Shown in pieces: positions 19,352-28,833 of a stretch of 64,000 nt of DNA (its first letter is position 1; each line of letters starts with the position of its first letter). A model generated the notes under the pieces. That model made no database searches. It saw nothing but the letters and a program-made list of their open reading frames with translations, and was not told where the DNA came from. Both the position numbers and the translations under genes were made by a program. Source of the stretch: Marinobacter zhanjiangensis. GTDB taxonomy: Bacteria > Pseudomonadota > Gammaproteobacteria > Pseudomonadales > Oleiphilaceae. The stretch is from positions 124,001 to 188,000 of the forward strand of contig NZ_BMXV01000004.1 in NCBI RefSeq assembly GCF_014651935.1, given 5' to 3'.

Positions 19352-19807
19352 CTAACGAGTGGGCCAGTAACGCTGCATTTCCACGAACAGGAATGACGCG
19401 CTCCAGGTAATCAGCACCAGTCCGGTCAGGCCCTCAAGGCCGGTCAAATACCGCAGCACGCCCAGGGGTTCGATATCGCCATAGCCCACGGTGGTGAAAG
19501 TGGTGAAGGAGAAGTAGACGGTGTCGAGGAACTCGCCGCTGTAATTCCCGGCCAGCTCGCCCCAGCCCTCGGTGTGATGCATGAAGTAAAAGGCGCTGGC
19601 AAACAGCCAGACTTCGATGGTGTGGGCGATCAGGATACAGAATACCGCGATGATCAGCCGGAAGTGACCGCTGTAGCCATGGGGGATGCGTCCCAGCCAA
19701 CCACTGAGGCGGATCAGGCTCTCATGGTGTATCAGAACCGCCGCAATGATCATCAGGGTATTCAGCATGGTCACGTTCAGCAGGCTGGCGTGTTCGCTGA
19801 TCTCCAA
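19352..19807 (-). CDS. Small potassium channel-like membrane protein
   Basis: A 151-residue membrane protein with a K+ selectivity filter TVGYGD at residues 106-111 inside a pore loop (FSFTTFTTVGYGDIEPLG). Two hydrophobic segments precede the pore (about 10-28 and 48-76) and one follows (about 122-142), so it is a compact channel without a cytoplasmic RCK domain. The gating signal cannot be inferred. It stands alone, downstream of a small-RNA candidate and divergent from the efflux operon. Confidence 0.85.
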   Translation of the reverse strand: MEISEHASLLNVTMLNTLMIIAAVLIHHESLIRLSGWLGRIPHGYSGHFRLIIAVFCILIAHTIEVWLFASAFYFMHHTEGWGELAGNYSGEFLDTVYFSFTTFTTVGYGDIEPLGVLRYLTGLEGLTGLVLITWSASFLFVEMQRYWPTR

Positions 19808-19930
19808 CGTATATCGCTCCCGGTGGTAAGGTTATGAGGAAGTGTCACCGATGAAACATGATAATGCCATGGTCGCGCCCTTGTCCGGTGATCTGCCACA
19901 TCTTTTTGGCGCTGGCGAGGTCTTGCCATC

Positions 19931-21172
19931 ATGATCAGACGTCTGGTACCTGTCCTGATTATTGTTTTGGGGCTGGGGGTTTTTCAGCTGCTGCGCATGA
20001 CCAGCCCGGAACCTGACTCCGTTGAACAGACCGAACGGGCCTGGCCGGTGCAGGTCATGGCGGCGGCCCCCGCTTCGCTGCGTCCGGCACTGCCGGTCTA
20101 CGGCGAGGTGACGGCACCGGATCTGATGACGGTGACGGCATCGGTATCCGGACAGGTGGCTGAAAGACCCGTGGGCGAGGGGCAGGCCGTTAATGAAGGT
20201 GACCTGCTGGTGGCCATGGCAGCGGCGGATGTCCAGCCGCCGTTAAAGCAGGCCCGGGCGGAAGTGGCCGATATCGAGGCCCAGATCCGCAGTGAACAGA
20301 TCCGTGCGGAAACCGACCGCCAGGCCCTGGCCCGGGAACAGGCGGTACGGGACAGCGCCCGGCGCCAGCTGGAGCGCACCCGTTCGCTGCAGGGCAATAA
20401 TCTGACCTCCCGGCGGGAGGTGGACAATGCCCGGGATGCACTGGAGCAGGCAGAGCTGGCGGTGATCCTGCGGCAGCAGGCGATTGCCGGGCGCCCGGCG
20501 ACCCTGGCCAGCCTGGAAGCCCGCCTCCAGCGTGCGGAGGCTGCGCTGGCGGCCGCCCGGCGGGATGCTGAGCGGGCCTCGGCTACGGCGCCCTTTACCG
20601 GTATTGTTGTCCGGGTCGAGGTTGCGGCGGGCGACCGGGTTACGGCGGGAACGCCCCTGCTGTCCCTGTACCAGCCCGCGGCCGTGGAAATCCGCGCCCG
20701 CATTCCTTCGCCCTTTGCACGGGACCTGGAAGCCGCCCTGGCAGCGGGCGAATCGGTAGAAGCGGTATCGGAGGATGGCCGCAACCGTTTTCGGCTGGTG
20801 CGGTTTGCCGGCGAGAGCGATCCCCGGGGGCCGCTGGGCATCTTCCGGTTGCAGGATGATGCCGCCGGCCTCAGGCCCGGAGACATGGTGCCGGTGGTGG
20901 TGTTCCGGCCCCGGCTGGAGGATGTGATCGCTGTGCCCTACAGCGCGCTTTACGGTAGCGATAGCCTTTATGTGATGACCGACGAGAAGCGCATGCACCG
21001 GGTGACGGTCGATCGCGTTGGCCAGGTGTTGCGTGAGAACGGCGACTATGACGCCCTGGTGCGCAGCGATCGCCTGAACGAGGGTGTCCGGATCATCACC
21101 ACCCACCTGCCCAATGCCATCGAGGGCCTCAGGGTCTCGGTGGCCAAGGCCCCGGAGGCGCTGGCTGAATGA
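19931..21172 (+). CDS. RND efflux periplasmic adaptor subunit
   Basis: Membrane fusion protein, 413 residues, which links an inner-membrane RND pump to an outer-membrane channel. An N-terminal anchor (MIRRLVPVLIIVLGLGVFQL) is followed by a split biotinyl/lipoyl domain (VSGQVAERPVGEGQAVNEGD), a long alpha-helical hairpin rich in Ala, Arg and Glu (about 95-215), the second lipoyl half (ATAPFTGIVVRVEVAAGDRV), and beta-barrel and membrane-proximal parts. It overlaps the pump gene by 4 bp (ATGA). No outer-membrane factor gene is in the operon. Confidence 0.93.
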   Translation: MIRRLVPVLIIVLGLGVFQLLRMTSPEPDSVEQTERAWPVQVMAAAPASLRPALPVYGEVTAPDLMTVTASVSGQVAERPVGEGQAVNEGDLLVAMAAADVQPPLKQARAEVADIEAQIRSEQIRAETDRQALAREQAVRDSARRQLERTRSLQGNNLTSRREVDNARDALEQAELAVILRQQAIAGRPATLASLEARLQRAEAALAAARRDAERASATAPFTGIVVRVEVAAGDRVTAGTPLLSLYQPAAVEIRARIPSPFARDLEAALAAGESVEAVSEDGRNRFRLVRFAGESDPRGPLGIFRLQDDAAGLRPGDMVPVVVFRPRLEDVIAVPYSALYGSDSLYVMTDEKRMHRVTVDRVGQVLRENGDYDALVRSDRLNEGVRIITTHLPNAIEGLRVSVAKAPEALAE

Positions 21173-24100
21173 GTGATCGTCAGCGGGGCGTCATCGGGTT
21201 CTTCGTGCATCACCGGGTGGCGGCCCATCTGGTGATGATTCTGATGTTGCTGGCCGGCGCCTTGGGCCTGAGCCGCATGAACATCCAGTTCTTCCCCAGT
21301 TTTGAGCTGGACGTGGTGAGTGTTCAGGTGGTGTGGAGTGGTGCCGCCGCAGAGGACGTGGAACAGGGCATCACCGACCCGCTGGAGCAGCGCTTCCGCA
21401 GTATCAACGGTCTCAAGAAAATGACCTCCACCTCCGCCCAGGGGGTGGCCAGCATCACCCTGGAATTCCGTGAGGGCACCGAGCCCATTCAGGCGGTGGA
21501 TGATGTGCGTCAGCAGGTGGAGGAATTCCGCAATCTGCCGGTGGATGCGGAAACCCCGCGGGTGACCCGGATCGGTCGCTATGAGCCGGTGGCCCGGTTG
21601 CTGATCCACGGCGACCTGGCAGCAGATGAACTGCGCCGGCTGGCCTATCGCTATGAGGACGAGTTGCTGCGGGCGGGTATCGACCGGGTGGAGATCCGTG
21701 GCATGCCCGAGCTGCAGATGAGTATCGCCGTGCCGGCGGAACGCTTGCAGGCGCTGGGCCTGTCGCTGGACGATATTGCCGACCGGGTACAGGCCCTGTC
21801 CCGGGACCTGCCTGCCGGACTCATGGGGCAGCAGGATTCCACTCGCGAATTACGGGCCACAAGCCAGGGCCGCTCGGAACAGGATTTCGCCGAGCTGTCG
21901 GTACTTGCGGACAACCGTGAACGGGTACGCCTGGGGGACATCGCCATCATCCGGCAGGAAGCCAGGGACCGCCAGGTCACCCTCACCCGGGATGGCCGGC
22001 CGGCGGTGGAGTTGCAACTGCTGAGGGCGGAGCAGGGCCATTCGCTGCGGGCCGCCGAGGTACTGGAAAACTGGCTGGATGAAACCCGGCCCACGCTGCC
22101 TTCCACGGTGGAATTGGAGGTTTACGACGAGACCTGGAGCCTGATTGATCAGCGCATCACCTTGCTGATCAGCAACGGCCTGGGTGGCCTGGCACTGGTG
22201 TTGGTCCTGCTGTACCTGTTCCTGCCCGGACGGGTGGCCCTCTGGGTGGCGGTGGGTATTCCCACGGCGTTTCTCGGGGCCCTGGGTGTGCTCTGGCTGT
22301 ATGGCGGTTCCATCAACATGATTTCCCTGTTCGCGCTGATCATGGCACTGGGGGTGATTGTCGATGATGCCATCGTGGTGGGGGAGGACGCCGATGCCCA
22401 CGCCCGTCTGGGGGAAGATTCGATCTATGCTTCCGAAGGTGCTGCAAAGCGCATGGTCTGGCCGGTGGTGGCATCGTCGCTGACCACGGTGGCGGCGTTC
22501 ATGCCGCTGCTGGTGGTCAGCGGTGTGATTGGCAATATCCTCGGGGATATCCCCGTGGTGATGATCTGCGTGCTGGTGGCCTCGTTGCTGGAGTGTTTCA
22601 TTGTTTTGCCCGCGCACCTCCGCAATGCCTTCAAACCGGCGCGGACCGACTCCCGCTGGCAGCGCCTGGATCGTGTCAGGCAGCGCTTCGACCAGGGCTT
22701 CGAGCGTTTCCGGCAGGGCCCCTGCCGGCGCCTGTCCCGCTGGACCCTGGCCCACCGGGCGGTGGTGCTGGCAACTCTGGTGGCGCTGACAGCGGGCACC
22801 TATGGCCTGTTGAAGGGCGACCGGATCGGGTTCAGTTTCTTCCCCACGCCGGAACCAAGCGTGCTCTATGCCAATGCCAATTTTGTGGCGGGCACTGACA
22901 GTGGCACCGTGGACCGGTTTCTCGGCCACCTGGAGCAGACCCTTAACGACACCAACCAGGCCCTCGGCGGCGACCTGATCCTGCATGCCGTCACCAGCCA
23001 CGGCAGTGCCCGGGCGGGGGATGGCTCGACCCGCAGCGGCGATGACGTGGGCTCGATCATGGTCGAGCTTGCCGATCCGGACGAGCGTGAGGTACGCAAT
23101 GCCGACTTCGTGCGGGCCTGGCGGGATCGGATCAACACACCTGCTGGCATGGAGAACCTCACCATTACCGAACGCCAGGCCGGACCACCAGGGCGTGATG
23201 TCAATGTGCGCCTGACCGGGACGGATACCGTCAACCTGAAGCGGGCTGCGGAATCCCTGGCTGAGGCCATGCGTTCCCTGCCCGGAGTCATGGACGCAGA
23301 GGATGACCTGCCCTGGGGGCGCGAGCAGCTGATCTACGAGGTGTCACCCCGGGGTGAAAGCCTGGGTCTCACCACCCTGGCGGTGGGCGGGCAGCTGCGG
23401 GCCGCGTTTGACGGGCGCGTGGTGCAGATCTACCAGGACGACCGCGACGAGATCGAAGTACGCGTTCAGCTGCCCCGCGAGCAGCGCGAGCGCATCGCCA
23501 CCCTGTCCCAACTGACGATCCGCCTGCCGGACGGGCACTTCGTGCCCCTGGAACAGGTGGTCAAGCTGACCCCGAGGCAGGGCTTTGATGCCCTGCGCCA
23601 TGCCGACGGACAGCTGGCGGTGGAAGTCACCGCGCAACTTGACACGGCGCAAACCACCGCAGGCGAGGTGCTGGCGTCGCTGTCACGGGACGTACTGCCA
23701 GAGCTGGCCGATACCCGGGGCATCCGCTACAGTTTCGAGGGGCGCTCCGCCGACCAGCGACAGACCCTGGACGACATGAAGGTGGGCGCCATTGCCGGCA
23801 TCGCCCTGATGTATGTGGTGCTGGTATGGGTGTTCTCGTCCTGGAGCACACCACTGATCGTCATGTGCATCATTCCCTTTGCGCTGATCGGTGCCCTGCT
23901 GGGGCACTGGCTGATGGGGCTGAAGCTTACGGTACTGTCGCTGTTCGGCCTGTTCGGTCTGTCCGGCATCGTGGTGAACAATGCCATTATCCTGGTGTCC
24001 TTCTACCAGGCCGAGCGGCGCAAGGGCCTGGCGGTGAACGATGCCCTGAATGAAGCTGTGGTGCAGCGGGTGCGGGCGGTTATACTGACCTCGCTGACCA

Positions 24101-24285
24101 CCATTGGCGGTCTGCTGCCATTGATGTTCGAAACGTCCCTGCAGGCCCAGTTCCTGATACCCATGGCGGCGTCTATTACCTTTGGCCTGGCACTGGCCAC
24201 ACTGCTGGTGCTTGTGGTCATCCCCGCGTTACTGTCCCTGCTGGAGCAGTTCCATGAGTGGCGAATGGAAAGGAGTAAGACTTGA
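21169..24285 (+). CDS. RND efflux transporter permease (AcrB/HAE-like)
   Basis: Proton-driven trimeric pump subunit, 1038 residues, normal for the AcrB superfamily. TM1 region VHHRVAAHLVMILMLLAGAL, periplasmic NIQFFPSFELDVVSVQVVW, TM4 GVIVDDAIVVGEDA with the paired aspartates of the proton relay, and the repeat-half motif GIVVNNAIILVSFYQAERR are all present. Substrates cannot be read from sequence; this branch is distinct from well-known drug pumps. It starts on an ATGA overlap with the adaptor and ends overlapping the ParA-like gene. Confidence 0.94.
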   Translation: MSDRQRGVIGFFVHHRVAAHLVMILMLLAGALGLSRMNIQFFPSFELDVVSVQVVWSGAAAEDVEQGITDPLEQRFRSINGLKKMTSTSAQGVASITLEFREGTEPIQAVDDVRQQVEEFRNLPVDAETPRVTRIGRYEPVARLLIHGDLAADELRRLAYRYEDELLRAGIDRVEIRGMPELQMSIAVPAERLQALGLSLDDIADRVQALSRDLPAGLMGQQDSTRELRATSQGRSEQDFAELSVLADNRERVRLGDIAIIRQEARDRQVTLTRDGRPAVELQLLRAEQGHSLRAAEVLENWLDETRPTLPSTVELEVYDETWSLIDQRITLLISNGLGGLALVLVLLYLFLPGRVALWVAVGIPTAFLGALGVLWLYGGSINMISLFALIMALGVIVDDAIVVGEDADAHARLGEDSIYASEGAAKRMVWPVVASSLTTVAAFMPLLVVSGVIGNILGDIPVVMICVLVASLLECFIVLPAHLRNAFKPARTDSRWQRLDRVRQRFDQGFERFRQGPCRRLSRWTLAHRAVVLATLVALTAGTYGLLKGDRIGFSFFPTPEPSVLYANANFVAGTDSGTVDRFLGHLEQTLNDTNQALGGDLILHAVTSHGSARAGDGSTRSGDDVGSIMVELADPDEREVRNADFVRAWRDRINTPAGMENLTITERQAGPPGRDVNVRLTGTDTVNLKRAAESLAEAMRSLPGVMDAEDDLPWGREQLIYEVSPRGESLGLTTLAVGGQLRAAFDGRVVQIYQDDRDEIEVRVQLPREQRERIATLSQLTIRLPDGHFVPLEQVVKLTPRQGFDALRHADGQLAVEVTAQLDTAQTTAGEVLASLSRDVLPELADTRGIRYSFEGRSADQRQTLDDMKVGAIAGIALMYVVLVWVFSSWSTPLIVMCIIPFALIGALLGHWLMGLKLTVLSLFGLFGLSGIVVNNAIILVSFYQAERRKGLAVNDALNEAVVQRVRAVILTSLTTIGGLLPLMFETSLQAQFLIPMAASITFGLALATLLVLVVIPALLSLLEQFHEWRMERSKT

Positions 24286-25040
24286 AGATTGTCGCGTTCC
24301 ATAACCTCAAGGGCGGCGTGGGCAAGACCGCCGCTGCGGCCAACATTGCAGCCCTGGCAGCAGAAGCGGGCATTCCCACCCTGCTCTGGGACCTGGACCC
24401 CCAGGGTGCCGTGAGCTGGTATTTCGCCAACACCGGGTCGGGTGCCCGGGCGCCCAAGGCGGGCAGGCTGGTGAAGGGAAAAACCCCCATCGGCAAGACC
24501 ATAGTGCCCACGGGAATTGATAACCTGGACCTGATTCCGGCGGATGTCAGCTTTCGCAATATTGACCTGCAGCTGGAAAAGCATGGCGACAACAACACCC
24601 TGGCCGAGTGGCTGGAGCCGCTGGGGGAGGATTACGCTCTGGTGGTGCTGGACTGTCCGCCGTCCATGTCGAGGCTAGCGGAGCAGGTATTCCGGGTGGC
24701 GGACCGGGTGCTGGTGCCATTGGTGCCGACCTGGCTGTCACTGAACAGCTGGCACCAGATGCAGGCGTTCATTGCCGACAAGAAGCTTGATAGCAGCAAG
24801 TTCTACCCCTTCTGGACCATGGCGGATCGGCGCAAAACCCTGCACCGGGAGCTGCTGGAGTCACCGCCCCGGGAGCTGAAACAGCTGATGCCCGGGTACA
24901 TTCCCTATGCCAGCGACGTGGAAAGAATGGGCGAGAAGCGCCAGCCGGTTCACTGGTTTGCCCCCCGGTCATCGGCTGCCATTGCCTATCGCCTGCTGTG
25001 GCGCAGCCTCAGCAAAGGGAAGCGGTCGCTAAAGTTGTAG
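24282..25040 (+). CDS. ParA/MinD-like ATPase coupled to the RND pump
   Basis: A 252-residue deviant Walker A ATPase (KGGVGKTAAAANIAALAAE near the N-terminus; LWDLDPQGA; VVLDCPPSMSRLAEQVF). The start is TTG at 24282, overlapping the pump stop (TTGA) and preceded by AGGAGT at ideal spacing, so translational coupling is clear. No parB or centromere-like repeats are nearby, which argues against plasmid or chromosome partition. The family positions large complexes in the cell, so localising or regulating the efflux pump is a reasonable but untested idea. The 3' end overlaps the convergent cyclase by 32 bp. Confidence 0.88.
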   Translation: MKIVAFHNLKGGVGKTAAAANIAALAAEAGIPTLLWDLDPQGAVSWYFANTGSGARAPKAGRLVKGKTPIGKTIVPTGIDNLDLIPADVSFRNIDLQLEKHGDNNTLAEWLEPLGEDYALVVLDCPPSMSRLAEQVFRVADRVLVPLVPTWLSLNSWHQMQAFIADKKLDSSKFYPFWTMADRRKTLHRELLESPPRELKQLMPGYIPYASDVERMGEKRQPVHWFAPRSSAAIAYRLLWRSLSKGKRSLKL

Positions 25041-26067
25041 GGTCCGGCACCACCTGGTTGCGGCCATTGTCCTTGGCCGCATAGAGTCGCTGGTCGGCGG
25101 CTGCCAGAAGGTCCTGGAGGTTGTGGCCATCCACCCCCAGTTCCGACACGCCGACGCTCATGGACAGCGGTATGGATTGCCCATCGTGTTGCAGGTCGGC
25201 GCTTTCCAGCGCCCGGCGAAGATCCTCAGCGACCTGGCTGGCGGTATTGGTGGCGGTGTTCACCAGTATCACGCCAAACTCCTCACCCCCGAGCCGACCG
25301 GCGAGGTCGGTGGCCCGCAGCCGCTGTCTGAGCAGATCGGCGAAGAACACCAGGGCCCGGTCGCCGGCTTCATGCCCGAAGCGGTCATTCACCTTCTTGA
25401 AGTGATCCAGGTCGATGATCAGCAGAGACAGGGGCTGTTGTTCCCGCGCGGCGCGGCTTTTCTCCCGTTCGAAGAAGACCTTGATCCGGGAGCGGTTGGG
25501 CAGCCCGGTCAGGAAGTCGGTCTGGGCCATTTGCAGCAACTGTATTTCACTGCGTTCCCGGCTGACCTCGTAGACGTGAGAGAAGACGGTGATGCAGGCG
25601 GTCAGGATCACCATGTTGGCCACGGAGCGAACATCCATCACGGCGTCGCCCGCGTCGAAACGGTACAGGAAGATCACCAGCGCCACGCCAATAAAGAACA
25701 GGGAAATGCCCAGGCCGAGGCGACGGCCAAGCAGCAGGTGACTCACCAGGGGGATCAGCAGCACCCAGCCGAACACCGTCACACTGGCGGTGGGTGTGGC
25801 AATGGCTATCATCATGGCGGTAAAGAACGGGAAGATATAGGCCAGAATCCATCGTTCCAGGTGCTGGGTCCGGCGCACGGCCAGCAGCAGGAACACGGAA
25901 TAGAGGCTCATGCCCCATTCCAGAATCGACAGGGCCAGGGCGCCTTTGGTGGCATTGAGTATGCCGAACAGGATGCCGGCGAGGATGGTGATCCATAACA
26001 GGGCCACCAAAACCGCCTTGCGGTGTGGTCTGGCCAGCTGGGTCAACGTGTCGGGATGAGTGTCCAT
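25009..26067 (-). CDS. Membrane-bound GGDEF diguanylate cyclase
   Basis: A 352-residue c-di-GMP synthase candidate. Residues about 15-180 form about six hydrophobic segments of a MASE-type membrane sensor. The GGDEF domain follows (LPNRSRIKVFFEREKSRA onwards) with active GGEEF and an intact I-site RATD five residues before it. ATG 26067 is followed by MDTHPDTLTQ. It lies on the opposite strand to the RND-ParA operon and is likely transcribed alone or after the AI-2E family gene, 75 bp upstream. Confidence 0.92.
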   Translation of the reverse strand: MDTHPDTLTQLARPHRKAVLVALLWITILAGILFGILNATKGALALSILEWGMSLYSVFLLLAVRRTQHLERWILAYIFPFFTAMMIAIATPTASVTVFGWVLLIPLVSHLLLGRRLGLGISLFFIGVALVIFLYRFDAGDAVMDVRSVANMVILTACITVFSHVYEVSRERSEIQLLQMAQTDFLTGLPNRSRIKVFFEREKSRAAREQQPLSLLIIDLDHFKKVNDRFGHEAGDRALVFFADLLRQRLRATDLAGRLGGEEFGVILVNTATNTASQVAEDLRRALESADLQHDGQSIPLSMSVGVSELGVDGHNLQDLLAAADQRLYAAKDNGRNQVVPDPTTLATASLC

Positions 26068-26142
26068 ACAACAACCTGATTGATTCCATTTCGATGTTAG
26101 AATTGGATCACAAAATACGTGTCGTTTGAATAACCGGATTGA

Positions 26143-27324
26143 TTATTTCCCCAGCAATTCGCCGACGCCCTGAAGATTCTCCACATGATCACAGAGGGTC
26201 TTGGTCATCATCAGCAGGGGCGTTGCCAGAATCAGCCCCACCGGCCCCCAGAGCCAGCCCCAGAACAACAGACCGATAAAGATGACCACGGCATTGAGGC
26301 TTGATACCCGGCTGGTCAGCCAGGGAGTGAGCAGGTTGCCCTGGATAGTGGTGATGACCAGGGTGGTTCCGGACACCAGAATGGCCATGTCGACGGAGCC
26401 GAACTGGATAAAGGCGGCGGCACCGGAGCCCAGCAGCACCAGGAAGGGCCCCAGGTAGGGAATGGCGCTGGCGACCCCGGCGATAACCCCCCACAGCAAC
26501 GACTGTTCGACCCCGAGCAGAACAAAGGCGAGCCAGGTCAGTACCCCGACAAACACGGCGCCCAGGAACATGACAAAGATAAACCGACGCATCTGGCTGT
26601 GGAACTCTTTCAGCATGCGGGCAGCCTTGCGCATACCGTGGAAGCCCGGGCCGGACATTCGCACGATCTTGCGTTTGTAGAGCGTGCCAGTGGCCAGTAC
26701 GAAATACACCAGGAACAGTACCGAGAACAACTGACTGACCACTACGATGCCGCCGCCGGCCCGGTTTATCAGGTATTCACGGACGCTGAAGGGCTCTCTC
26801 ACAATTTGCACCCGGGTTGCTCTGAGCTCGTCCGTCTGATCCTCCTCGGGGCTGGCACTTTGCTGGATTTCCTTGGCGGCTTCATCGGCCTTTTCCACCA
26901 TACCTTCTTCGGTCTGGGGGCTGCGGGTCTGCTCCCGCTCAAACTGGTGTAAGGCGGCGGGAATGCGCTCGAGCATTTTCACGGCTTCACTCTGCAGGGG
27001 CATGACCGCCAGGGCCAGTATCGCCACCAGGACGCTGAGGACCAGCGCGGCGCTGATGGGGCGGGGAACACGCAGCCGGTCGAGGCCGCTGACCAGTGGG
27101 TCCAGTGCGTAGCTGATCATTACCCCGGCGACCAGTGGCAGCAATATGGCCTGGGCCCAGTCCAGGAACACGATAAAGCCCATGCCGGCAATGGCAATGG
27201 GGGCGATGTAGCGAAAATTGATGGGGCTGGTGGCAACCTGCGAAGCTGGCTGGCGGTCAGCGGAAGGGGGGTGCCTGTCAGTATCACGCCTGTTTGTGTG
27301 GCGTCTGTCCGTGCGACGGGTCAT
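26143..27324 (-). CDS. AI-2E family (PerM-like) transporter
   Basis: A 393-residue integral membrane protein of the AI-2E/UPF0118 family. About seven to eight hydrophobic segments are visible, with family motifs PLVAGVMISYALDPLVSGL and IGLLFWGWLWGPVGLILATPLL near the C-terminus. Members export autoinducer-2 or act as Na+/H+ antiporters, so the substrate is uncertain. The N-terminus is an unusual Arg/His/Asp-rich tail (TRRTDRRHTNRRDTDRH), and an acidic insertion (about 125-165) lies in the periplasmic or cytoplasmic loop before TM3. Confidence 0.9.
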   Translation of the reverse strand: MTRRTDRRHTNRRDTDRHPPSADRQPASQVATSPINFRYIAPIAIAGMGFIVFLDWAQAILLPLVAGVMISYALDPLVSGLDRLRVPRPISAALVLSVLVAILALAVMPLQSEAVKMLERIPAALHQFEREQTRSPQTEEGMVEKADEAAKEIQQSASPEEDQTDELRATRVQIVREPFSVREYLINRAGGGIVVVSQLFSVLFLVYFVLATGTLYKRKIVRMSGPGFHGMRKAARMLKEFHSQMRRFIFVMFLGAVFVGVLTWLAFVLLGVEQSLLWGVIAGVASAIPYLGPFLVLLGSGAAAFIQFGSVDMAILVSGTTLVITTIQGNLLTPWLTSRVSSLNAVVIFIGLLFWGWLWGPVGLILATPLLMMTKTLCDHVENLQGVGELLGK

Positions 27325-27430
27325 TCCATCCCTGCTCCGTTGAGTGTCTTATTCCTACATGATGGCAATCAGGGGCTGTCGGGTACAGGAAGGTGGTGGC
27401 GGATTAATGGTTTGGTAAGAATTGGAGGGC

Positions 27431-27509
27431 GCCGGTCACCCGGGGCAGGGCGACCGGCAGGGAGCGATTATGCCGGCTGATGCGATGAGGTTGATCTCCC
27501 CGCATCAGC
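27431..27509. other. Two hairpins downstream of the thiolase gene
   Basis: In the 214-bp gap between the thiolase stop and the AI-2E family gene start there are two inverted repeats: GCCGGTC/GACCGGC (27431-27437 with 27452-27458), and 9-bp arms at 27476-27484 with 27501-27509. The second lies about 30 bp after the thiolase stop on the minus strand. Neither has a clear U-tract, so they are transcript-end candidates only. Confidence 0.4.
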
Positions 27510-27538
27510 GTTGCCGGCACTGTCGCCGGGGGCAGGGT

Positions 27539-28723
27539 TTACAGTACTTCGAACAGGCCGGCGGCACCCATGCCGCCGCCGACACACATGGTGACCACCA
27601 CGTACTTCACGCCACGGCGCTTGCCTTCCAGCAGGGCGTGGCCGACCATCCGCGAACCGCTCATGCCATAGGGATGGCCGATGGAGATGGCACCGCCGTT
27701 GACGTTCAGGCGGTCATTGGGGATGCCCAGCTTGTCGCGGCAGTAGAGTACCTGCACGGCGAAGGCTTCGTTGAGTTCCCACAGGCCGATGTCTTCAACT
27801 TTCAGGCCATGCTGCTTGAGCAGCTTGGGTACCGCGTAGACAGGACCGATGCCCATTTCTTCCGGTTTCAGGCCGGCCACGGCCATGCCTCGATAGGCGC
27901 CCAGAGGCTGAAGGCCACGCTGTTCGGCCAGCTTGGAGTCCATCAGTACACAGGCGCTGGCGCCGTCGGAGAGCTGGCTGGCGTTACCGGCGGTGATGCA
28001 GCCGCCTTCGATGACCGGGTTGAGCCCGGACAGGCCTTCGAGCTGGGTAGAGGGGCGGTTGCCTTCGTCCTTGTCGAGGGTGGCTTCCTCGTAGGTGACT
28101 TCCTTGGTTTCCTTGTTCATCACCGCCTTGGTGGTGGTAACCGGTACGATTTCGTCGTCGAACAGGCCTTTTTCCTGGGCGGCGGCGGTGCGCTGCTGGG
28201 ACTGCAGGGCGTATTCGTCCTGCACGTCACGGCTGATACCGTAGACCTTGGCGACGTTCTCGGCGGTTTCCAGCATCGGCATGTAGGCGTGGGGCGCGTG
28301 CTTGATCACGGTTTCGTCACGCTCGGCGGCCATCCATTCGAAGTTCTTCTGCTGGACGCGGGAGATGTTCTCGTGGCCGGCGCCAATGGCAACGTCCTGG
28401 CCGTCGTGCATGATCTGCTTGGCGGCGGTGGCGATAGCCATCAGGCCGGAGGCGCACTGGCGGTCCATGGTCATGCCGCTGACGCTCTCTGGCAGGCCGG
28501 AGGCCAGGGCGGACAGGCGGCCCAGGTTCATGCCGGCGGTACCGGCGGGCATGGCGGTACCCATCACCAGGTCTTCGATTTCCGCAGGGTCGACCTTGGC
28601 GCGCTCTACGGCGGCGCGGATGGCGAAGGAGGCCATGGTGGGGGACTTGGTGTTGTTGAACAGACCCTTGAACGCCTTGCCGATGGGCGTGCGGGCGGTG
28701 GATACAATGACTGCTTCTCTCAT
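27539..28723 (-). CDS. Acetyl-CoA C-acyltransferase (thiolase)
   Basis: Condensing/cleaving thiolase, 394 residues, last step of beta-oxidation. The nucleophile is Cys90 (DRQCASGL), the catalytic His is in IGHPYGMSG, and the second Cys is in [11 protein letters not shown] near the C-terminus. ATG 28723 has an AGGAATAG ribosome site. It is the last gene of the minus-strand chain from the LivK-type gene, downstream of acyl-CoA and 3-hydroxyacyl-CoA dehydrogenases. FadA/FadI-like and degradative, though chain-length preference cannot be told. Confidence 0.94.
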   Translation of the reverse strand: MREAVIVSTARTPIGKAFKGLFNNTKSPTMASFAIRAAVERAKVDPAEIEDLVMGTAMPAGTAGMNLGRLSALASGLPESVSGMTMDRQCASGLMAIATAAKQIMHDGQDVAIGAGHENISRVQQKNFEWMAAERDETVIKHAPHAYMPMLETAENVAKVYGISRDVQDEYALQSQQRTAAAQEKGLFDDEIVPVTTTKAVMNKETKEVTYEEATLDKDEGNRPSTQLEGLSGLNPVIEGGCITAGNASQLSDGASACVLMDSKLAEQRGLQPLGAYRGMAVAGLKPEEMGIGPVYAVPKLLKQHGLKVEDIGLWELNEAFAVQVLYCRDKLGIPNDRLNVNGGAISIGHPYGMSGSRMVGHALLEGKRRGVKYVVVTMCVGGGMGAAGLFEVL

Positions 28724-28753
28724 GATCTATTCCTCTTGGTGTAAACGTATGGG

Positions 28754-28832
28754 TGGCTGTGAAATTGGGGTCAGACCCCAGTTTCCTGGTCTTGAATGGT
28801 GTCTGGCTGTGAAAAAAACGGGTCGGACCCGT
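28754..28832. repeat. Pair of related REP-like palindromes
   Basis: Two copies of a unit beginning TGGCTGTGAAA (28754-28764 and 28804-28814) are spaced 50 bp apart. Each is followed by a perfect palindrome: TGGGGTCAGACCCCA (28766-28780) and ACGGGTCGGACCCGT (28818-28832). The common core is GGGTC-N-GACCC. They fill the thiolase/3-hydroxyacyl-CoA dehydrogenase gap, the second ending one base from the latter's stop codon. They look like short intergenic mobile repeats or transcript-stabilising hairpins. Confidence 0.65.
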
Positions 28833-28833
28833 G

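Noticed and set aside
24282..25040. ParA as part of a chromosome or plasmid partition locus
   Set aside because: No parB gene, no parS-like repeats, and tight coupling to the RND pump.
27422..28744. 440-codon plus-strand frame opposite thiolase
   Set aside because: Low-complexity His/Gly/Ala-rich translation typical of antisense reading.
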